DNA from: Manduca sexta
Taxonomy: Eukaryota; Arthropoda; Insecta; Lepidoptera; Sphingidae
Direction of reading: 5' to 3'
DNA length: 64,000 nt
NCBI RefSeq assembly: GCF_014839805.1
Contig: NC_051126.1
Location: forward strand, 8,316,609 to 8,380,608
A model generated the notes under the pieces. It was not told the DNA's origin. It did not search any database and saw only the letters and a program-made list of their open reading frames with translations. The position numbers were made by a program, and so were the translations under genes. The first letter of the stretch is position 1; the number at the start of each line of letters is the position of its first letter. Below are positions 50,515-64,000 of the stretch, in pieces.

Positions 50515-50815
50515 AGGCTTACTGGTGGTAGATCTCTCATATGTGAGAGTCCGCCTCGGTAGGTACCACCGCAATGTCTATTTCTACCGCCACGCAGCAG
50601 TGTGTACTCACTGTGTGTTCCGGATTGAAGGGCATTATAACCAGTGTAACTGCTGGACATAATGAGATTTAAAATCTACTGTCTTAGGATGGCGATCGCA
50701 GTGGAATACCAAAGAATACTTTGTAATTCAAGGTGTTGGATGGTATTTCTACTGTTTATGGGCAGTCGTATTGCTTACAATCAGATGAACGGCAAGCTCG
50801 TCTCTTCATTCAAAA
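50515..50815 (+). repeat. Dispersed repeat, 'ggtaggtaccacc' family (copy 2, fuller)
   Basis: It reads 'ttactggtggtagatctc', 'cggtaggtaccaccgcaat', 'gtgttccggattgaaggg', 'ccagtgtaactgctgg' and 'gcttacaatcagatgaacgg'. I recognise these blocks as a frequent lepidopteran repeat. The short ORFs that cross it are repeat sequence, not genes. Confidence 0.65.
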
Positions 50816-50961
50816 CAATAAAAATAAAGCCAGACGTATCATGGATATACTCCCGAGCTATAGGAATAATGAAAGAGTATGCGATATTCATGCTTCCGGA
50901 ATACTTTTAATATTCTTATTGTTAGATAATTGTTGAAATTTAAATTCAAATAGGTACTGAA

Positions 50962-51215
50962 CTACCTCTGTGGCGTAGTTGTATTGCATGCGCTACGCCA
51001 TCGGTCTGAGATCTTGCGTTCGAAATCCGAGTCGGCCAAAATAATATTTGAGTTTTTCTATTCTGTAGCAGCCTGGAATCCGGAATTTGAGCCTGATATA
51101 GTGATAGGCTCGCCCCCTATCATATCATGGGCAGGAACACACACGGCGAAAAATAGGTGCCTTGATTGCACCTCTGCCAACCCCTTGAGCGATAAAGGTG
51201 TGATATAAATGTATG
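50962..51215 (+). mobile_element. tRNA-derived SINE, family B (copy 1)
   Basis: The head 'tctgtggcgtagttgtattg' and 'cttgcgttcgaaatccg' look like A and B boxes of a tRNA promoter. The body has 'tttttctattctgtagcagc' and 'ataggctcgccccctatc'. A second copy is at 37317-37505 in reverse. Confidence 0.65.
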
Positions 51216-52137
51216 AATTAAAATATTACGTCATAATATCTAGAAAATTCCTTATGTTACATACTTCATGCCCATCTATGTGAATAGCGTTGTTTTAAAT
51301 CCTGCAACAAAGTTTCATAATGGATGAGCTCTTTAGGAGTAATGTGATACTATCTTATCCCGTGTTCACCTCTGAATGATCTATTCTTAGTTCAGTCACA
51401 TTCGTCGGACTGCGAGCCGTCGCTTTAGCCTTTTGTTATGTCAGTTTGTTTTGAATGAAGTCAGTAAATACATCAAGATGGATTGAAGACACAATCCGAA
51501 GGTAAAGGAATTTAAAAAGGAAAATAATTATTTAAATACATATCTGTTTATAAATGAGTAATCGTAAAATATCTAGTTCTGCGTATTTATATTAGTCGAT
51601 GGAAAGTATTAGGTTAATGGTGATGACATGTATTGGGGTTAAACTCATGGGAAATTTGTGAAATTAGACTATATTTGTATTACCATAGGGAAAGTTTATA
51701 TTAGTCGGTTTTAATGAAATTAAAAGCTATTCCACACCGATAAAAAAAGTAGCACTAATTTCTTTATTATAGGTACTGTTACTATATAGCAACTTATATT
51801 TATAATAATGATTATATACAAAGCACGTAAAGCCCTCCTGCGCCTGACTTCTGACCGGTCATGTTGGATTGCCGTCTCACCGGATTATTAGAGTAAAAGT
51901 AAGAAGAGTGCCTCTTTGTATTCCGCATACACTTATGGACTCTAATATCCCCTGCGTATTTATTCACATATAGATCTCCAATGAGAATGGCCGCCATAGC
52001 CAAAATTAAGCTAGGAGGATTATTACACCATTACTAGCACATAACCGCATCCCCATGACACCGGCCAAGTATGTTACATTATTCCATGCCCTTGGGACTA
52101 GTTCATGATAATTTTATTCAGCAAGTTGTATCCAACT

Positions 52138-52370
52138 CCCTGGCCTAGTGAGCGTTGATAGACTGCACACCCTCGAAAATTCCTAATAGAAAATTTCTCA
52201 GGATTGCAGGTTTCCTCACGATGCTTTCCTTCGCCGTTAAAGTAAGCGATAATTCACAAAGAATACACACATATTTTTTTAAAAAAGTCTGAGGTGTGTG
52301 CCCTTGGGATTTGAACCTGCTTACATTCGTCTCGGCAGTCCGCTCCACAACCAACTAGGCTATCGCCGTT
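52138..52370 (-). mobile_element. SINE family A (copy 4), 3' part missing
   Basis: The reverse-strand head is well kept: 'gggatttgaacctgc' (B box), 'tctcggcagtccgctccac' and 'aactaggctatcgccg'. 'tttcctcacgatgctttcc' marks the body. The tail with the TAT repeats is lost. Confidence 0.7.
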
Positions 52371-54821
52371 TTATTTCAGCAAGTTAGTAACTCAATAAAT
52401 AGGATAATATAATCTGATACTAAAGTAAAACATCTAAAATCTGGTCATGGCCAACATTAATTTTGTTTGCATTTTAACATCACTGTGCATCAACTGGTTT
52501 CACTGCAACAAATTAAAACCTAAATTACATTAAACCGGTTCCAGCTGGAATATGTTGATAATTCGTCGTATATGCGACACGGGGCTCACATTAGATCTTA
52601 TTAGATGTCGGATAACTTTGCGCTGGTGTAAGCGATAAGCCGACTAATAATCCGCATAATCTTTTATGCGAGTGAAACGTTATAGTAAGTTGATAGAGGC
52701 TTATGTGGTTATCCTATGAAGCAAAAGGTACACTTATGAGTGGAAAGTGATAATGAAATGAAAATATTTTATTAATTACCTAGGCCATTAAATAGCTCTT
52801 ATGACAAGTTAGTACAATAGACAGAAAATAGATCTTCGAATCAACATTGGTTAAACTGTCATTATTTATTCATTTATTTTTTCCGTTTATTTATGTTAAG
52901 TTATAAATATTTTACATTTTTTGGTAAGTTCAAATAAACTTAATTATAAGTATATAAAAATGACTATGACAAGTAAGTATTACCTGCAACATTTTTTTCA
53001 ATAATTAAACATAATTTTAATAAAGTAGGTAGTCGATGTTTTTAAATATTTACCAAATAATAATATTTATTGAAATAAGTCCCTTGTAAAGTCATGCTTT
53101 TTGATTTACAATGTAATGCGTGGACGCCATCGATTTATTCGATGGTACAAATATTTCTGTTCAAAGTCAATTAAACTAGCTTCTCTGTAAACAAACATAA
53201 CGGATATACAAATGAACCTAATCAGTTAAAAACACCGCTCATCTTTCATAGGTTGTATAAACTATATTTAAGTTAATAACCGTTAGTTAAGGATGCAGTA
53301 CGGCACCTGATGTTCCACTGGCCAAGAACCGCATACAGATCCTATAACATTACATACTGTTTCTCACTACTTTATTACATACATAGTAGGAGTGTATATC
53401 GATTACCTGTGTATAATTAGATCAAATGTGATTGCGATGTCCCGTTGCGACAGTTTCTTTATCACATAGTATTAAGGCGCTACCCTCAGATAAACGACGT
53501 GCTATCCATGTTTTTAGAAGCTATTTTTGTTCTTTACTATTATCATATATTTACATAATATAAATTATAACACAGAAGGAATTATTGAAATCCGGTATAA
53601 TATCAACAAGTTACAAGTCTTTGAATTTTGGTGGAAGTGTTAATTAACAAGAAACAGAAAAGAGACGAAATACCCACATGTGACGTTATCGGGAATTACG
53701 ACGCGTGCAAAAGAAAGAGATGAAGCGATTTCCCCACATGCGACCACTTCTGCACATTACAATATTTTAAATATGAATTACTCGCTCATTTTTTAACCAA
53801 TATTTATGTACTTTCGCAGGAGTGCTTCTTTTTTGTATTATTAACCATTACATATAGAATAATGTACAAAATCAATCATAGGCCGGTCCCCTATTTTGGT
53901 AGATTAAATCTTTAAAAAGGTTTTCAAATTGATTTTTAATGCAATTATTCGTTAATCTTGGCGTATTCCCGCGCGCAACTCATCCGTCGTAAATGTATGG
54001 AACAAACGTTCAAAGACGTTTGCTCGAGGAAGGGCCTTAAAGTCTCTTATTACTGTCACCTCAATGTTAGTCTAAGGTGCATCACGACACAGACATAATA
54101 CCCTTATTGTTTATAAACCTTGAAATATCTAAACCTATTGCTTCTCTGCTATCATAAGGATTAAGGATGTATTACTAGAGGTCTTACTTTAAATATAGGC
54201 TCCATTTTATCTCGGAAAGATATAAAACGATACTATTATTCCGGAAAAAAATTCTTCACGCGGGCGGAGCCGTGACCAAAAGCTAGTTTTAAATAATACC
54301 ATATTTTCGTACATGTGTGTTAAAAAGGTTTATTAAGAAAATTTATTGTGTCACAGATGTCTTTATTAAGAAGAAGCAGATATATCACTTTTCTTTATAA
54401 GTATAAATAGTATTATCTGTACATAATACAACAAAAACGTAGATATCCCATCCATACAGTAAAATTGACACTTTATTAAGTTTTCAGCAACAAAGTCGCC
54501 TACGATTACTAGTCATAAATAATTTATTTTTCAATTAAAGAAAATTGACATTGGAAAAACGCATCGAAGGCACAGACCTAATAATTTCGAATGAGAAAGC
54601 AATTGCATAAACCGTTAAAATAACAGACGTGTACATGCAACATATTATAAAAAATGGAAAACGTTTTAATGTGTGCACGGCTTTAATGCGATCTCGTGGA
54701 ATCTCATATCGGCCGCGTGTTGTGCTCAGAACCTATGAATTGAGAATGAAGTTTGTACTACGACTTATGATACTTGGTCATTTGAAGAAACTATCTTCCT
54801 CAAAAAGAATAATATAAACTA

Positions 54822-55000
54822 GCTTTTGAGTTTTTCGGGATAAAAGTCCCGCTATATATTTTCTCATAATCGCTATAACCTTTCGGTTTCCTTAAATTAT
54901 CTTCATACCAAATAATAAAAATATTCGATCAGTAGATTTTGAGAAAATCGATAACACAGGGACAGAAAGGGTACTTTGTTTTATAACGTGTATAGATATT
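54822..55000 (+). repeat. Dispersed repeat, 'cgcggcttcgcc' family (copy 2)
   Basis: It shares 'gggataaaagtcccgc', 'tatatattttc' and 'cagtagattttgagaaaa' with 1289-1475 in the same order. A 'cacgcgggcggagccgtg' fragment at 54258-54275 is the head of another copy in reverse orientation. Confidence 0.55.
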
Positions 55001-55829
55001 GTTAAATTTGATAATCAAAGTATTTTACATAGTAATGGTTATTAATCACTGGCTAACAAGATGTTGCACTATGAATACATGTTTAAATAGAAAGTGTATA
55101 AATTATTAATTTAATTTAAACGTACGTTGCGACTTCGCTTTATGATTGAAATACGTTGGCTGTGATGAATATAAGAATAATACTGCTTATTTTGTATATA
55201 ATTACTGGTGTCTAATGTCGTAAATGAATCACTTAGAACACATATAATTATTGAGTATCTAAAGTAACTTTATTAGAACGAAGGGTAAGTACGTCAAACC
55301 TCATAATTAGGTGCAAGGCTTTGTGACCCTACTTTCTGTTATTTTTTTCTTTAACATTTTAATTATAAAAAGTGGATTGTAGCTATGTTTCTATTTTTTT
55401 TTTACCAAAACCAACAAAATTCAATTGCAATAAAATTTTAACGAATACTTTTCTCATCGTATAATTTGAAAACACACCTCTCATTAAAAAACACATTACA
55501 ATTTGGATAAAGTTGACTGTCCAAGCTGGCAGCACGTGCAGTCTACAATTCATTCAAACTACCTCTCGTTATGGTAATTGTTATCTCTTCCAAAACACAC
55601 CTGCAAAGTAGAAAATATTTTTTTACTAGTGCTTTGCAACAATTGACACCTACAATACATTTGTTTTATTTCGGTGTCTCGAAATTATTGAAACAATCTT
55701 GAATGGCATTTTTACATTGATATGACTCGATTTTAAACGTCGAGTAATGGTAACAGTTAGTCAATAAACTATTCATTCTTGCAAAAGCATCAAGATGTAT
55801 CAATTTTCTCATAAACCTGTGTTTTCGAA

Positions 55830-56150
55830 TGCGCGCCCCGCATGGCTGCGCGCGCGCCGTCCAGTTCTATCAGTCAGTTCTCTAGGTCATTTCTATACGT
55901 TCGCGCGTCTTTTCATTATCAAAAGTAATCAACGAAAACAATCTCGTCACATTTGAATATCGAATAAATATTATTTTTAATTTTGTTTTTTACCCGTCAT
56001 TTATGAATGTTTAACGATTTAAACGAATTTAATATTTTTGGTGTTATCATATCACGAAACATTGTATTCGCAGTGTAAATATTGTGATTTGAACAGTGCA
56101 GTGATATTGGTGATAGAAAGCAATGTAAATGTATGAAAGTGCTATATAAG
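55830..56150 (+). promoter_or_regulatory. Candidate TATA-less promoter and first exon of a second gene
   Basis: A GC- and CpG-rich block (about 55830-55863) precedes two overlapping arthropod initiator-like TCAGT motifs (55870-55878). About 270 bases follow that read like an insect 5' UTR ('gaacagtgcagtg'), ending at a donor 'aag|gtaata' at 56150/56151. Near the end are an ATG-TAA minimal upstream ORF (56123) and an ATG at 56133 opening MKVLYK, which runs straight into the donor. No coding exon was found to the right, so the body of the gene would lie in a far exon or beyond the window. The evidence is composition and motifs only. Confidence 0.4.
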
Positions 56151-56726
56151 GTAATAATAAATTATTAAGTATTGCTTTCATGATAAGTACCCGCCTTATA
56201 AGTCAGACGCGATGGACATGCCACTCAAGTTAGATAAACATTTATTAATTTCTTATAACAGAAAATAAACATATCTGTTAGTTGATTCGTTGAATAATAA
56301 GAGAACTTTTTAAGCATACTTCCGAATTACAGGAATTTTACATCCGTTTCAATAACTAAACCTAATATTCTAAAATCAGTCTTTCAATATAAAGTAACAC
56401 CATGTAAATAATAATATGACTCTTCTTTATAATTGAAATTAATAAGAAATAATTCATGTTTATAAAAAGTAAAATTTGTGGGCATTTCACTGGAAACCGA
56501 GTGAATATTCACAACTAGCCTAAATAGCTTCTCAACCTATAAGTATTCAAAATATTGGCAAGCTGAGGGCATTTGCATCAAATAATTACTTTAAGAATTA
56601 CCTGCTTAATGAAATTCTTCGAACTAACTGAAGACAACATGTAACTTTAGGTACCGATGGATCTTGAAGCCCGAAATATATAAATTATTTTACACGCGGG
56701 ATATTTATATGTACCTATTTAAAAAG

Positions 56727-57047
56727 CGACGATAGCCTAGTTGGGTATGGAACGGTCTGCCGAGACGAATGTCCGCAGGTTCAAATCCCAAGGGCACATA
56801 CCTCTGACTTTTCTAAAAATCATGTGTGTATTCTTTGTGAATTTAACGTTCGCTTTAACGGTGAAGGAAAACATCGTGAGGAAACCTGCACATCTGACAA
56901 GTTCTCTATAGGAATTTCGAAGGTGTGTGAAGTCTACCAATCCGCACTAGGCCAGCGTGGTGGACTAAGGCCTAATCCCTCTCAGTAGTAGAGGAGGCCC
57001 GTGCTCAGCAGTGGGCAAGTATATAATACAGGGCTGATATTATTATT
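56727..57047 (+). mobile_element. SINE family A (copy 5), near full length
   Basis: The best-preserved copy. It has the head 'gacgatagcctagttggg', B box 'caggttcaaatcccaag', body 'gaaggaaaacatcgtgagg', 'taatccctctcagtagtag' and the tail 'cagggctgatattattatt'. Confidence 0.78.
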
Positions 57048-60000
57048 ATTTATACATTTATTACACGGTAAACCTGAATGAGCACTATAAACAAATAAAT
57101 TTTTTTTATTACAAAAATTAACAACCTCGTGTGAATTGCTTAAACTGTATAACTCGTGAATATTAATTTTCCCTTCTTTCAAGATGACTTTTTATGAATC
57201 TTTTTTAATCATCTATATTCTATAGCTGTCTGTGAAAATTTGGACCCAAAAGTTGAGGCTGCCCGTTGTTTGGTAGTCAACCAGTCAGACCAAAAAAACA
57301 TTATTTAGTGGTTACAAGTCAGTAAATTTGTTTTTTATATTACAAAATTTCTGAAACGTTGCAATTTTTCATTAATGAATATAGATAGATAAATACGTAC
57401 TAAATACATAACAGCGAAGATTAGATAAAAAAGTCATCAACCTCAAAGAAAATCATTCGAAAAATGACTTACTATACATATAACGCAGCGTTTCACGGAC
57501 GATGACCGTGCCAATGAAATAGATTACTCTTTTTACTAAGAGTTAATTGTTCAATCATCCGATAAAAGTTAGCCATCAGATTAAATACACATGCGAATTG
57601 TAAATCATCTCTATGAATACAATTACATAATCGTTTGACTTTTATACCCATTCAACAGTTAGCCAGATTATAATGTATGTGAAGGACTATTAATCAATCA
57701 TTTTAAAAAATTACCTTAAAGTATCTTTATTTACTAGATTCAATTCATGTCAATCTGAAAGTGGGGTATTTATGGAAAACTTTGACTTTTAAGTTCAAGT
57801 AATACTCGGTCACGTGATCGGATCAATTCCATCGTTATTTTATTTAACTGTAACGGTTTCCCGATATAACTAAAAAACCGTTGTTAATCGCACTTTCTAA
57901 AAGTAAACCAAGTCAGATTTATAAAAATAAAACTTATATAAATAAAACAAATTACTTAACAGATAAAAAATAATTGGCACATTCAAGTGATATAGAGGTA
58001 GACGGATTTTTTTTTTAAATATCGAATCCAATCTTAAAGGAATGAATTCGTTCAAGCGATTAATAACTAAGTATTATTTGGCTTTATGATTTTAAGATTA
58101 CCTTTTATTGGAGAGTTAGCACGGATTTCCTGTTATTGCACAGTTAACAAATGGTTTGACCACGATCCAATTTCATCGATGGTTTTATTTGGCTTAAAAA
58201 TTATATTATTTCGTTTTGATTGTTAAAATATTTATAAACATAGGTTTGTGAACTTTTCGAATCGCCGTACGGGAACAAAACTTTTACCTTTTATCGTTAT
58301 ACTAGGGTTTGCTGAAATTTATAACCAAAAACGAAAACTATAATAATATTATTCATACAATTACATAAATATAAACAGTGGAGTTGGAACTTTTGGTTTC
58401 GGGTTTCAGTTTGGGCAACACCGGATTCGTTAGTTTTCTATCAAATTAATCAAATGACAATAAGGTTGAAAATTTAATCATGAACATCTATGTACACCAG
58501 ACCTATAAATATTAAAGTATTTATCTATTTAGTTAAACTGTCCCATAATTTTGTCTTGACTCCTATCATACTGTACCAGAGACTATACTCATACTACCCT
58601 CACATACTACACTGCAAGCTGCAACGTCTGTAAGCCAAGGCAGTTCAGTTTCCCTTCTCAATAAATTCAATTCCATTCAATTTCAAACATCTGTCACACG
58701 ATGTTCCCTCTCATGTCACAGGAGTCATCCAGTAACATGTCGTGACCAATCCAAAAACCGCGACGTGGGTTACCCGTCAAACGTCAACAACCGTTGGGAT
58801 CGAAGCGCGATTTGAAATTCAAATTTGGAACCATCCATTTCTATGATTAAACGCAGTAGCAAATCTCGTTTCTTAGCGGCATATTGTTCAGAGGATTTAT
58901 CGTTGATAAGGAATTAATTATAAAAACATTATGTTATTTATGTAGTAGCATAACTGATTCACAATTTAGGTAAAAGTTTATAAAACATATAAGTTGTAAC
59001 GTATGAATATTCTAACTTATCTAGCAACAGATACAAACAATAATAACCTTAATTAAATTTAATTAAAGGCTCCAGTTCCAACTCACAAATTTTGTACATT
59101 GCTAAACAAAGATAGCAACTTAAAACATTAGTATTCCTGTTTGTACGTTTTAGGTTAGATAACATGTTTTTGGTCTAAATTTATATTTTGCATTATGGTT
59201 GACAACCCTATATATAGCTTCTATAGCGATATAGAAGTCGCTAGAATCAAATTAGTTGCTAAAGATTCAATTTCAGAAAAAATTTAAATCGTGTATCCGA
59301 TATCCAAATTTAATGCAATACGAAGACTGGGGGAAACATAGAAATTACAAAAAAAAATTGTCTTGATAGACGAAATGAAATAAACGCATCTAATCTTTTA
59401 AATTCAAATAACGGTAGTTACCTAATATTTGTTCATCGTTAATAGCTTTTGCTTATTTGCGACAGCGTGAAAACCCTAGCAGGACTTGGGATACAAATAT
59501 CTAATGATATACCATAATAAAAGAAATTCCATTAGGGTTGGCTTGATAAATGAATAATGTCAACGCATAAGTTCTTATAGATACTATCAGAAGGTCATTA
59601 GACACTATTTAAATGCCAATAGTATATAGCAAGATTCCTGGATATTACTGATAGCGTACTCTAATGCGTTTTTTATCTATCATTCGTGAATACATAACTA
59701 TCTTCTTGAGGCAAAACGCACCAGGAAATGCTGTTCTTCAAACATTTCAGATTGCGTTTTCTTTAAGCTAGTTTGAGTCTGTCTTGTGATAAGTTGTTAG
59801 ATCGTTGCGATTGGATTTTGTGCTATTTTTTGTGTCGTAGATGGGCCAACTAGAAAGTAGATGTGACTATGATGTCCATGTTTTTGGAAACCACCATACT
59901 ACCACTTTTACTTACCATTTCAGAGAATAGGATTAGGGATTTTAAGGAAGACAAGGTTTAGAACTTCGGATATTTGCAATAAGGAGAAGACAGTTAATAG

Positions 60001-60672
60001 ACGTGATTTTCTTAAACCAAATGGTCGGCTCCGATTATTTTTCCAACTGACCAAATATTTTGTAACGAGTTAATAATATTTTTTTTCCCTTTCAATATCA
60101 GTTCTGTTTTTACTATACACAATGTCTAATTTAAGTATTTATATTTAGTAAAAAAATTTAAAAACCAAATAATTGCCTATTATTTATCGAAGTATAATTT
60201 ATCGAGTTATTAGAGGTGATTTGTTAATCCAGACTTCTTACTAGTTATCGCATCACGCAAGAAATCAATTGATTAGTAGTATATTGCCGGTTTATTTTGT
60301 TATGCGGATGCGCTTGCGCACCTATTGTAGCGGATATAGACTTTCCAACTTCATTTATGATTTAAGTCATAAGTTATTAGCGGAATTCAATTATTTTATA
60401 TGTAATCATAATATTTGTGACACCACAATTCTTTTAATTTCTATATCTTCTCTAAATTTAATATCTTATCAAGAAGTCGTCATACATGCTACTTACCAAT
60501 AATTATAATAGGCAATCTTAATATGACGGTATTAATATGTTTTTTTTTTAGGAAAACGCATAGACTTTGTTTAGGTTGAAGATGAAATTTGACACATCTA
60601 CACGAGTTCCCGGATTAACATACATAAATATTACTTAATAAATATTACTTTTTGTCTAAGAAAAAGAAATTA

Positions 60673-60993
60673 ATAATATAATAATAATATCGGCCCTGTA
60701 TTGTATGTCCCACTATTCGGCACGGGCCTCCTCTACTACTGAGAGGGATTAGTTCTCAGTCCACCACGCTAGCCTACATCCTCGAAATTTCTATAAGAGA
60801 ACTTTTCAGGTATGTAGGTTTCCTCACGATGTTTTCCTTCACCGTCAAAGCAAGCGACAATTCACAAAGAATACACACATTTTTTTTTAAGAATAGTCAG
60901 TGGTGTGTGCCTTTAAATTTGAATCTGCAGACATTCGTCTCGGCAGTCCATTCCACAACCTATCTAAGGCTAAGCCTACGGCTATCACCACTT
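60673..60993 (-). mobile_element. SINE family A (copy 6), near full length
   Basis: Reverse-strand copy from the tail 'aataataatatcggccctg' through 'ctactactgagagggatta' and 'ttcctcacgatgttttcc' to the head 'gtctcggcagtccattcc'. A small extra block sits in the head ('aaggctaagcctacggc'). Confidence 0.75.
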
Positions 60994-62108
60994 TTTTTTT
61001 TTTAGAAAAAGACATTGCATAAGTTTTATTCTGGAAAACGACTTCCACGCAAACAGAGCAGCGAGCAAAATCTAAAGCACAATAAACCTGAAACCTTGCA
61101 CAGTTGTAAGTAAGTCAATAATTCTGAAACATTAATACACATGATTAAATAATTAAGTTTGTCATATGAGGAAACCGTCGCCGCTCATCACGCGAACTTG
61201 TGTTGCGAAGCGTGCACTCATAAAACTGTCAATAGTTATAACATGAGGAAGGAAACATTCGACAATATGCGGTAAAGCGTCAGTTGTTTACTTGTTTTGC
61301 TTTTGGCTTGATTGGTTGTAAGTGGATACTTATATACTTATCTATACTACTATATAAAGGCGAAGAGTTTGTTTGTTTGAATGCGCTAATCTCAGGAACT
61401 ACTAAATCGGTTTTGATTTTTTATTCACTAATAACAAGCTACATTACTCCGGAATTCTTATAGAGCCTACAAGCACTCCGGAGTAGCTTCTGTTATAATG
61501 ATTTCTTATGTTTATGCGAATGTTAGACTTTGAAATAAAACTCATTGCTATTCGGAGAAATAGACAATAATTTATTATGGACTTTCGGGCTTAATCAATT
61601 TTAGAGATTTAAGCTTTTATATTTTTAAATTTGCTATTTTAAATTTATCAATATATTTGATTTCATTTTGTAATTATTGTCTTCTTAAGATAATGTGAAC
61701 AATAATTATTACGCAAAAACGGTATCACATAACTAATATTTTTATAATAGAACAATTAGTATACAATATTTAAGACCCGTGGGTATTAAGTGTCTACCAG
61801 AGCAGAATAGCAACTTCCTTACTCGTATCGAGATTGCTGGTGGTAGGATATATTTTTTATCCGCCTGGATAGCGACCACCGTGCACCTGGTATAAAAACC
61901 CACCATAGTGGCCCATGTAAGTGTGTCGCGTTCCAGGTTCAGCCTGTGTATACACTTTCTAGCGTTTCTTTATATAGGTACTAATCAGTTCGAAACCCTT
62001 TAAAAAGTTAATAAATTAAGTTATTTCAACAGGCTTGATACTAAACAGTACTTGGGTAACGAAACGCTATAAATAAAAAAAAATGAATTGTTACATACGA
62101 TAGTTTAC

Positions 62109-62230
62109 TTAGGAGTCATCCATTTGTGTTGACTGTCTAGAAGTGATCATTTCTTACCAGTCGTCATTCTATTGGACCCCACAACACTTACCATCAAGTG
62201 CAGGGGATAATTTTTCTGTGCACGTATAAA
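62109..62230 (-). repeat. Dispersed repeat, family D (copy 2)
   Basis: Reverse-complement relative of 187-356: it carries 'cattctattggacccca' and 'cttaccatcaagtgcag', the mirror of the first copy's core. Boundaries are approximate. Confidence 0.5.
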
Positions 62231-64000
62231 AAAGAAGATCATACAGAATGCGATACAAGCATTCTAATAGCGACGCCATGTAAGTGGTACGGCATGAAGA
62301 TGGGATATGTCACACTCAACTAAATCGCTCTTAGAATAAGAAATCTTTGAACAAATTTTGACTCACCTCCATTAGCCAAAAGAAATATGAATACTTGTCT
62401 CTTTTAAAAGCCTGTGTCCTGTGTTAACATTTTCTACTTCTCTGGGCCGCACAATAGTTGTATCTCTCTCATTGTTTTGGGAATATATGCGTTAGAATTA
62501 AACGTGTTCAAACAAAATCTCTTCACGTTTAAATATAAGTAGAAAGGCCTAACATTAAATGACTTAAAATTTCTTGTGAACGTTGTCATATTCAAATAGT
62601 TGTGAACTAGTGTAGTTTACTTCAAAAAGGCACGGGTAACGTGATGTATTGAATAGGAAACGAGTGTTTAATGTGAGTTTAACCCTACAACAAGAAGTTA
62701 CATTAGCCGATGGTGGACCGAAGCGTCATCTGCAAGGACTAACGTTTCGTCCCATATTTGCACGAGGAAGTTCATTTTGAAAGGGTTAACATGAAACTAA
62801 ATTTAAATTAATATAAAAACGTAAAATAAAAACAATGCCTCGGGTGTTTTTATTATTTAAATTTTATTAACTTTTTGTTAATAATTTTGTATTGGTATTT
62901 TTTCATGATTTTCTATTATAAAAACCATGCCGTCTGTAAAACAATGGAACCGAACAAGCTTTTTCACGATAAATATTTCAGTAAGATTTTTTAACAATCG
63001 TTTCAATTCATATGGATTTTAATTTACCTACCACGTAATAAAAACAAAACTTGTTCACATACCGAAGATCTTTTAAAAATTATTAAATAAAAATGAACAT
63101 TGTACACAAAGAAAGACGAAGAAAACAAAACAAACCCTACTGAAGTGAGAATTGAAGTGTAATTTGCATAATTTGAAGTGAAACTCGATGGTGTTTCACA
63201 CGGAACATTGGTTGATGCGTGCGCATCCGCACGAAAACACCCTACATGTCCACTGGACCTTGGTAATAAAGATGTTTGTGCACATTACGTTTATCGATCC
63301 AGTGATATCATAGAGCGTGTTTGTTAACATATTAATGATAATAAATTAATAATAATATAAAAGTATGTAAAGATGTTGCAAGAAGATGGATGTTTGTTAG
63401 AAGTAAACGAAAAAACTCCAACGAATTTGAAGTAGGTACTAATATGACGTAATTTATCTCGTCAACTAATATATACTGAAGTTACTTTTTTATCAAGGAA
63501 AGCACGTAGTGAATATTTGCGTTTTGGGGGAAGGATTTTACGCTCCATCACTAACCAAAACCTAATATTTATTGATTCTTGAAAAATCTTTAAAAACGAA
63601 TTCTAAATCAAAATTAATTAAAATAAATAAAATAACAAATAGACATTAGAAAAATCTCTAGCAATTTAATAAGAGCAAATTATCTTGGGATATAATTAAA
63701 TTAATGTTGAAGCCACGTCATTTATAGATTAATGCCAATGTAAGTAAGGTTGACTGGCGTTAATTCCTCTCCGGAGATGATGGTTTCCTGGCATTAATAC
63801 CTGCATCAAAAAACTTGTTATTGCTTGCGATGCCGCTCGCATAAAATTCCCATACTATTTTACACTCTTAAGCGCAGATTTTCGTAAATTGCTTTCTTAG
63901 TGAATGTCTTCTTACATAGAGAACTACGTGACAAAATTTTTACTAATTTAAAACCCTCCTCGAGTAAACACTCTCGAGTACTCTTTCCACACATTTATGG

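Larger units (their letters stand above)
41510..55829. other. Gene-poor stretch with decayed repeats
   Basis: No gene could be supported. Recognisable content: LINE tails (45865-46277), repeat pieces at 46915, 47515, 48716, 50087, 50515 and 54822, SINEs at 49362, 50962 and 52138, and a microsatellite at 48058. Stretches 41510-45860 and 52400-54600 show nothing beyond short repeat fragments (for example 42840-43110). Confidence 0.6.
57048..64000. other. Right flank: repeats and unassigned AT-rich DNA
   Basis: It holds the SINE at 60673-60993, a repeat head at 61345-61420 ('gtttgtttgaatgcgctaat'), a relative of the 'ggtaggtaccacc' family at about 61790-61960 and family D at 62109. No exon with convincing coding signal was found. 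Confidence 0.55.

Noticed and set aside
50426..51208. Several 67-82 codon + frames
   Set aside because: They overlap the 'ggtaggtaccacc' repeat and SINE family B.
56737..57182. Minus-strand frames across 56.7-57.2 kb
   Set aside because: They lie on a SINE family A copy or its AT-rich edge.

Overview
The window looks like lepidopteran (moth or butterfly) nuclear DNA. It is AT-rich and filled with short decayed mobile-element copies. Several have the look of lepidopteran families: tRNA-derived SINEs ending near 'gctgatattatt', LINE tails ending 'ggctgatgatga', and 'ccgcggcttcgcc'-type repeats. The species cannot be named from the sequence alone.

One gene can be reconstructed with confidence. 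It is a group III chitinase (Cht7 type) on the + strand, from 3176 to 37854, open at its 5' end. Sixteen exons with GT-AG borders join without a frame break into 2682 nt, giving 893 residues and a stop. The order is GH18 domain 1 (residues about 1-365, catalytic Glu123), a charged linker (about 365-435), GH18 domain 2 (about 436-790, catalytic Glu553) and a six-cysteine CBM14/peritrophin-A chitin-binding domain (828-882). Both GH18 domains keep the DxDxDWEYP-type motif and so look catalytically competent. The N-terminal signal/anchor region, roughly 80-110 residues in the family, is not seen and probably lies left of base 1. A 19-kb intron (7225-26229) interrupts domain 1. The second domain and the CBM are packed into less than 4 kb.

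Region by region: 1-3175 is a mosaic of dispersed repeats. 3176-37854 is the chitinase gene, whose introns hold hairpins, MITEs, a 5'-truncated SINE with a target-site duplication, a pair of 325-bp inverted repeats, and a few GC-richer islands that may be regulatory. 37855-41510 is its 3' flank, with two MITEs, a GC-rich repeat-like block, a possible solo LTR and a long (TA)n tract. 41510-55800 is gene-poor, with LINE tails and several repeat families. About 55830-56150 looks like a promoter plus first (mostly 5' UTR) exon of a second + strand gene whose body would lie further right, possibly beyond the window. 57050-64000 holds only repeats and unassigned AT-rich DNA.

I found no convincing novel multi-gene system. 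The points most worth a second look are the near-perfect 29-bp hairpin at 3504-3565, the inverted-repeat pair at 21438/24362, the different intron layouts of the two GH18 domains, the stop codon lying inside a donor-like site, and the candidate first exon at 55.9 kb.
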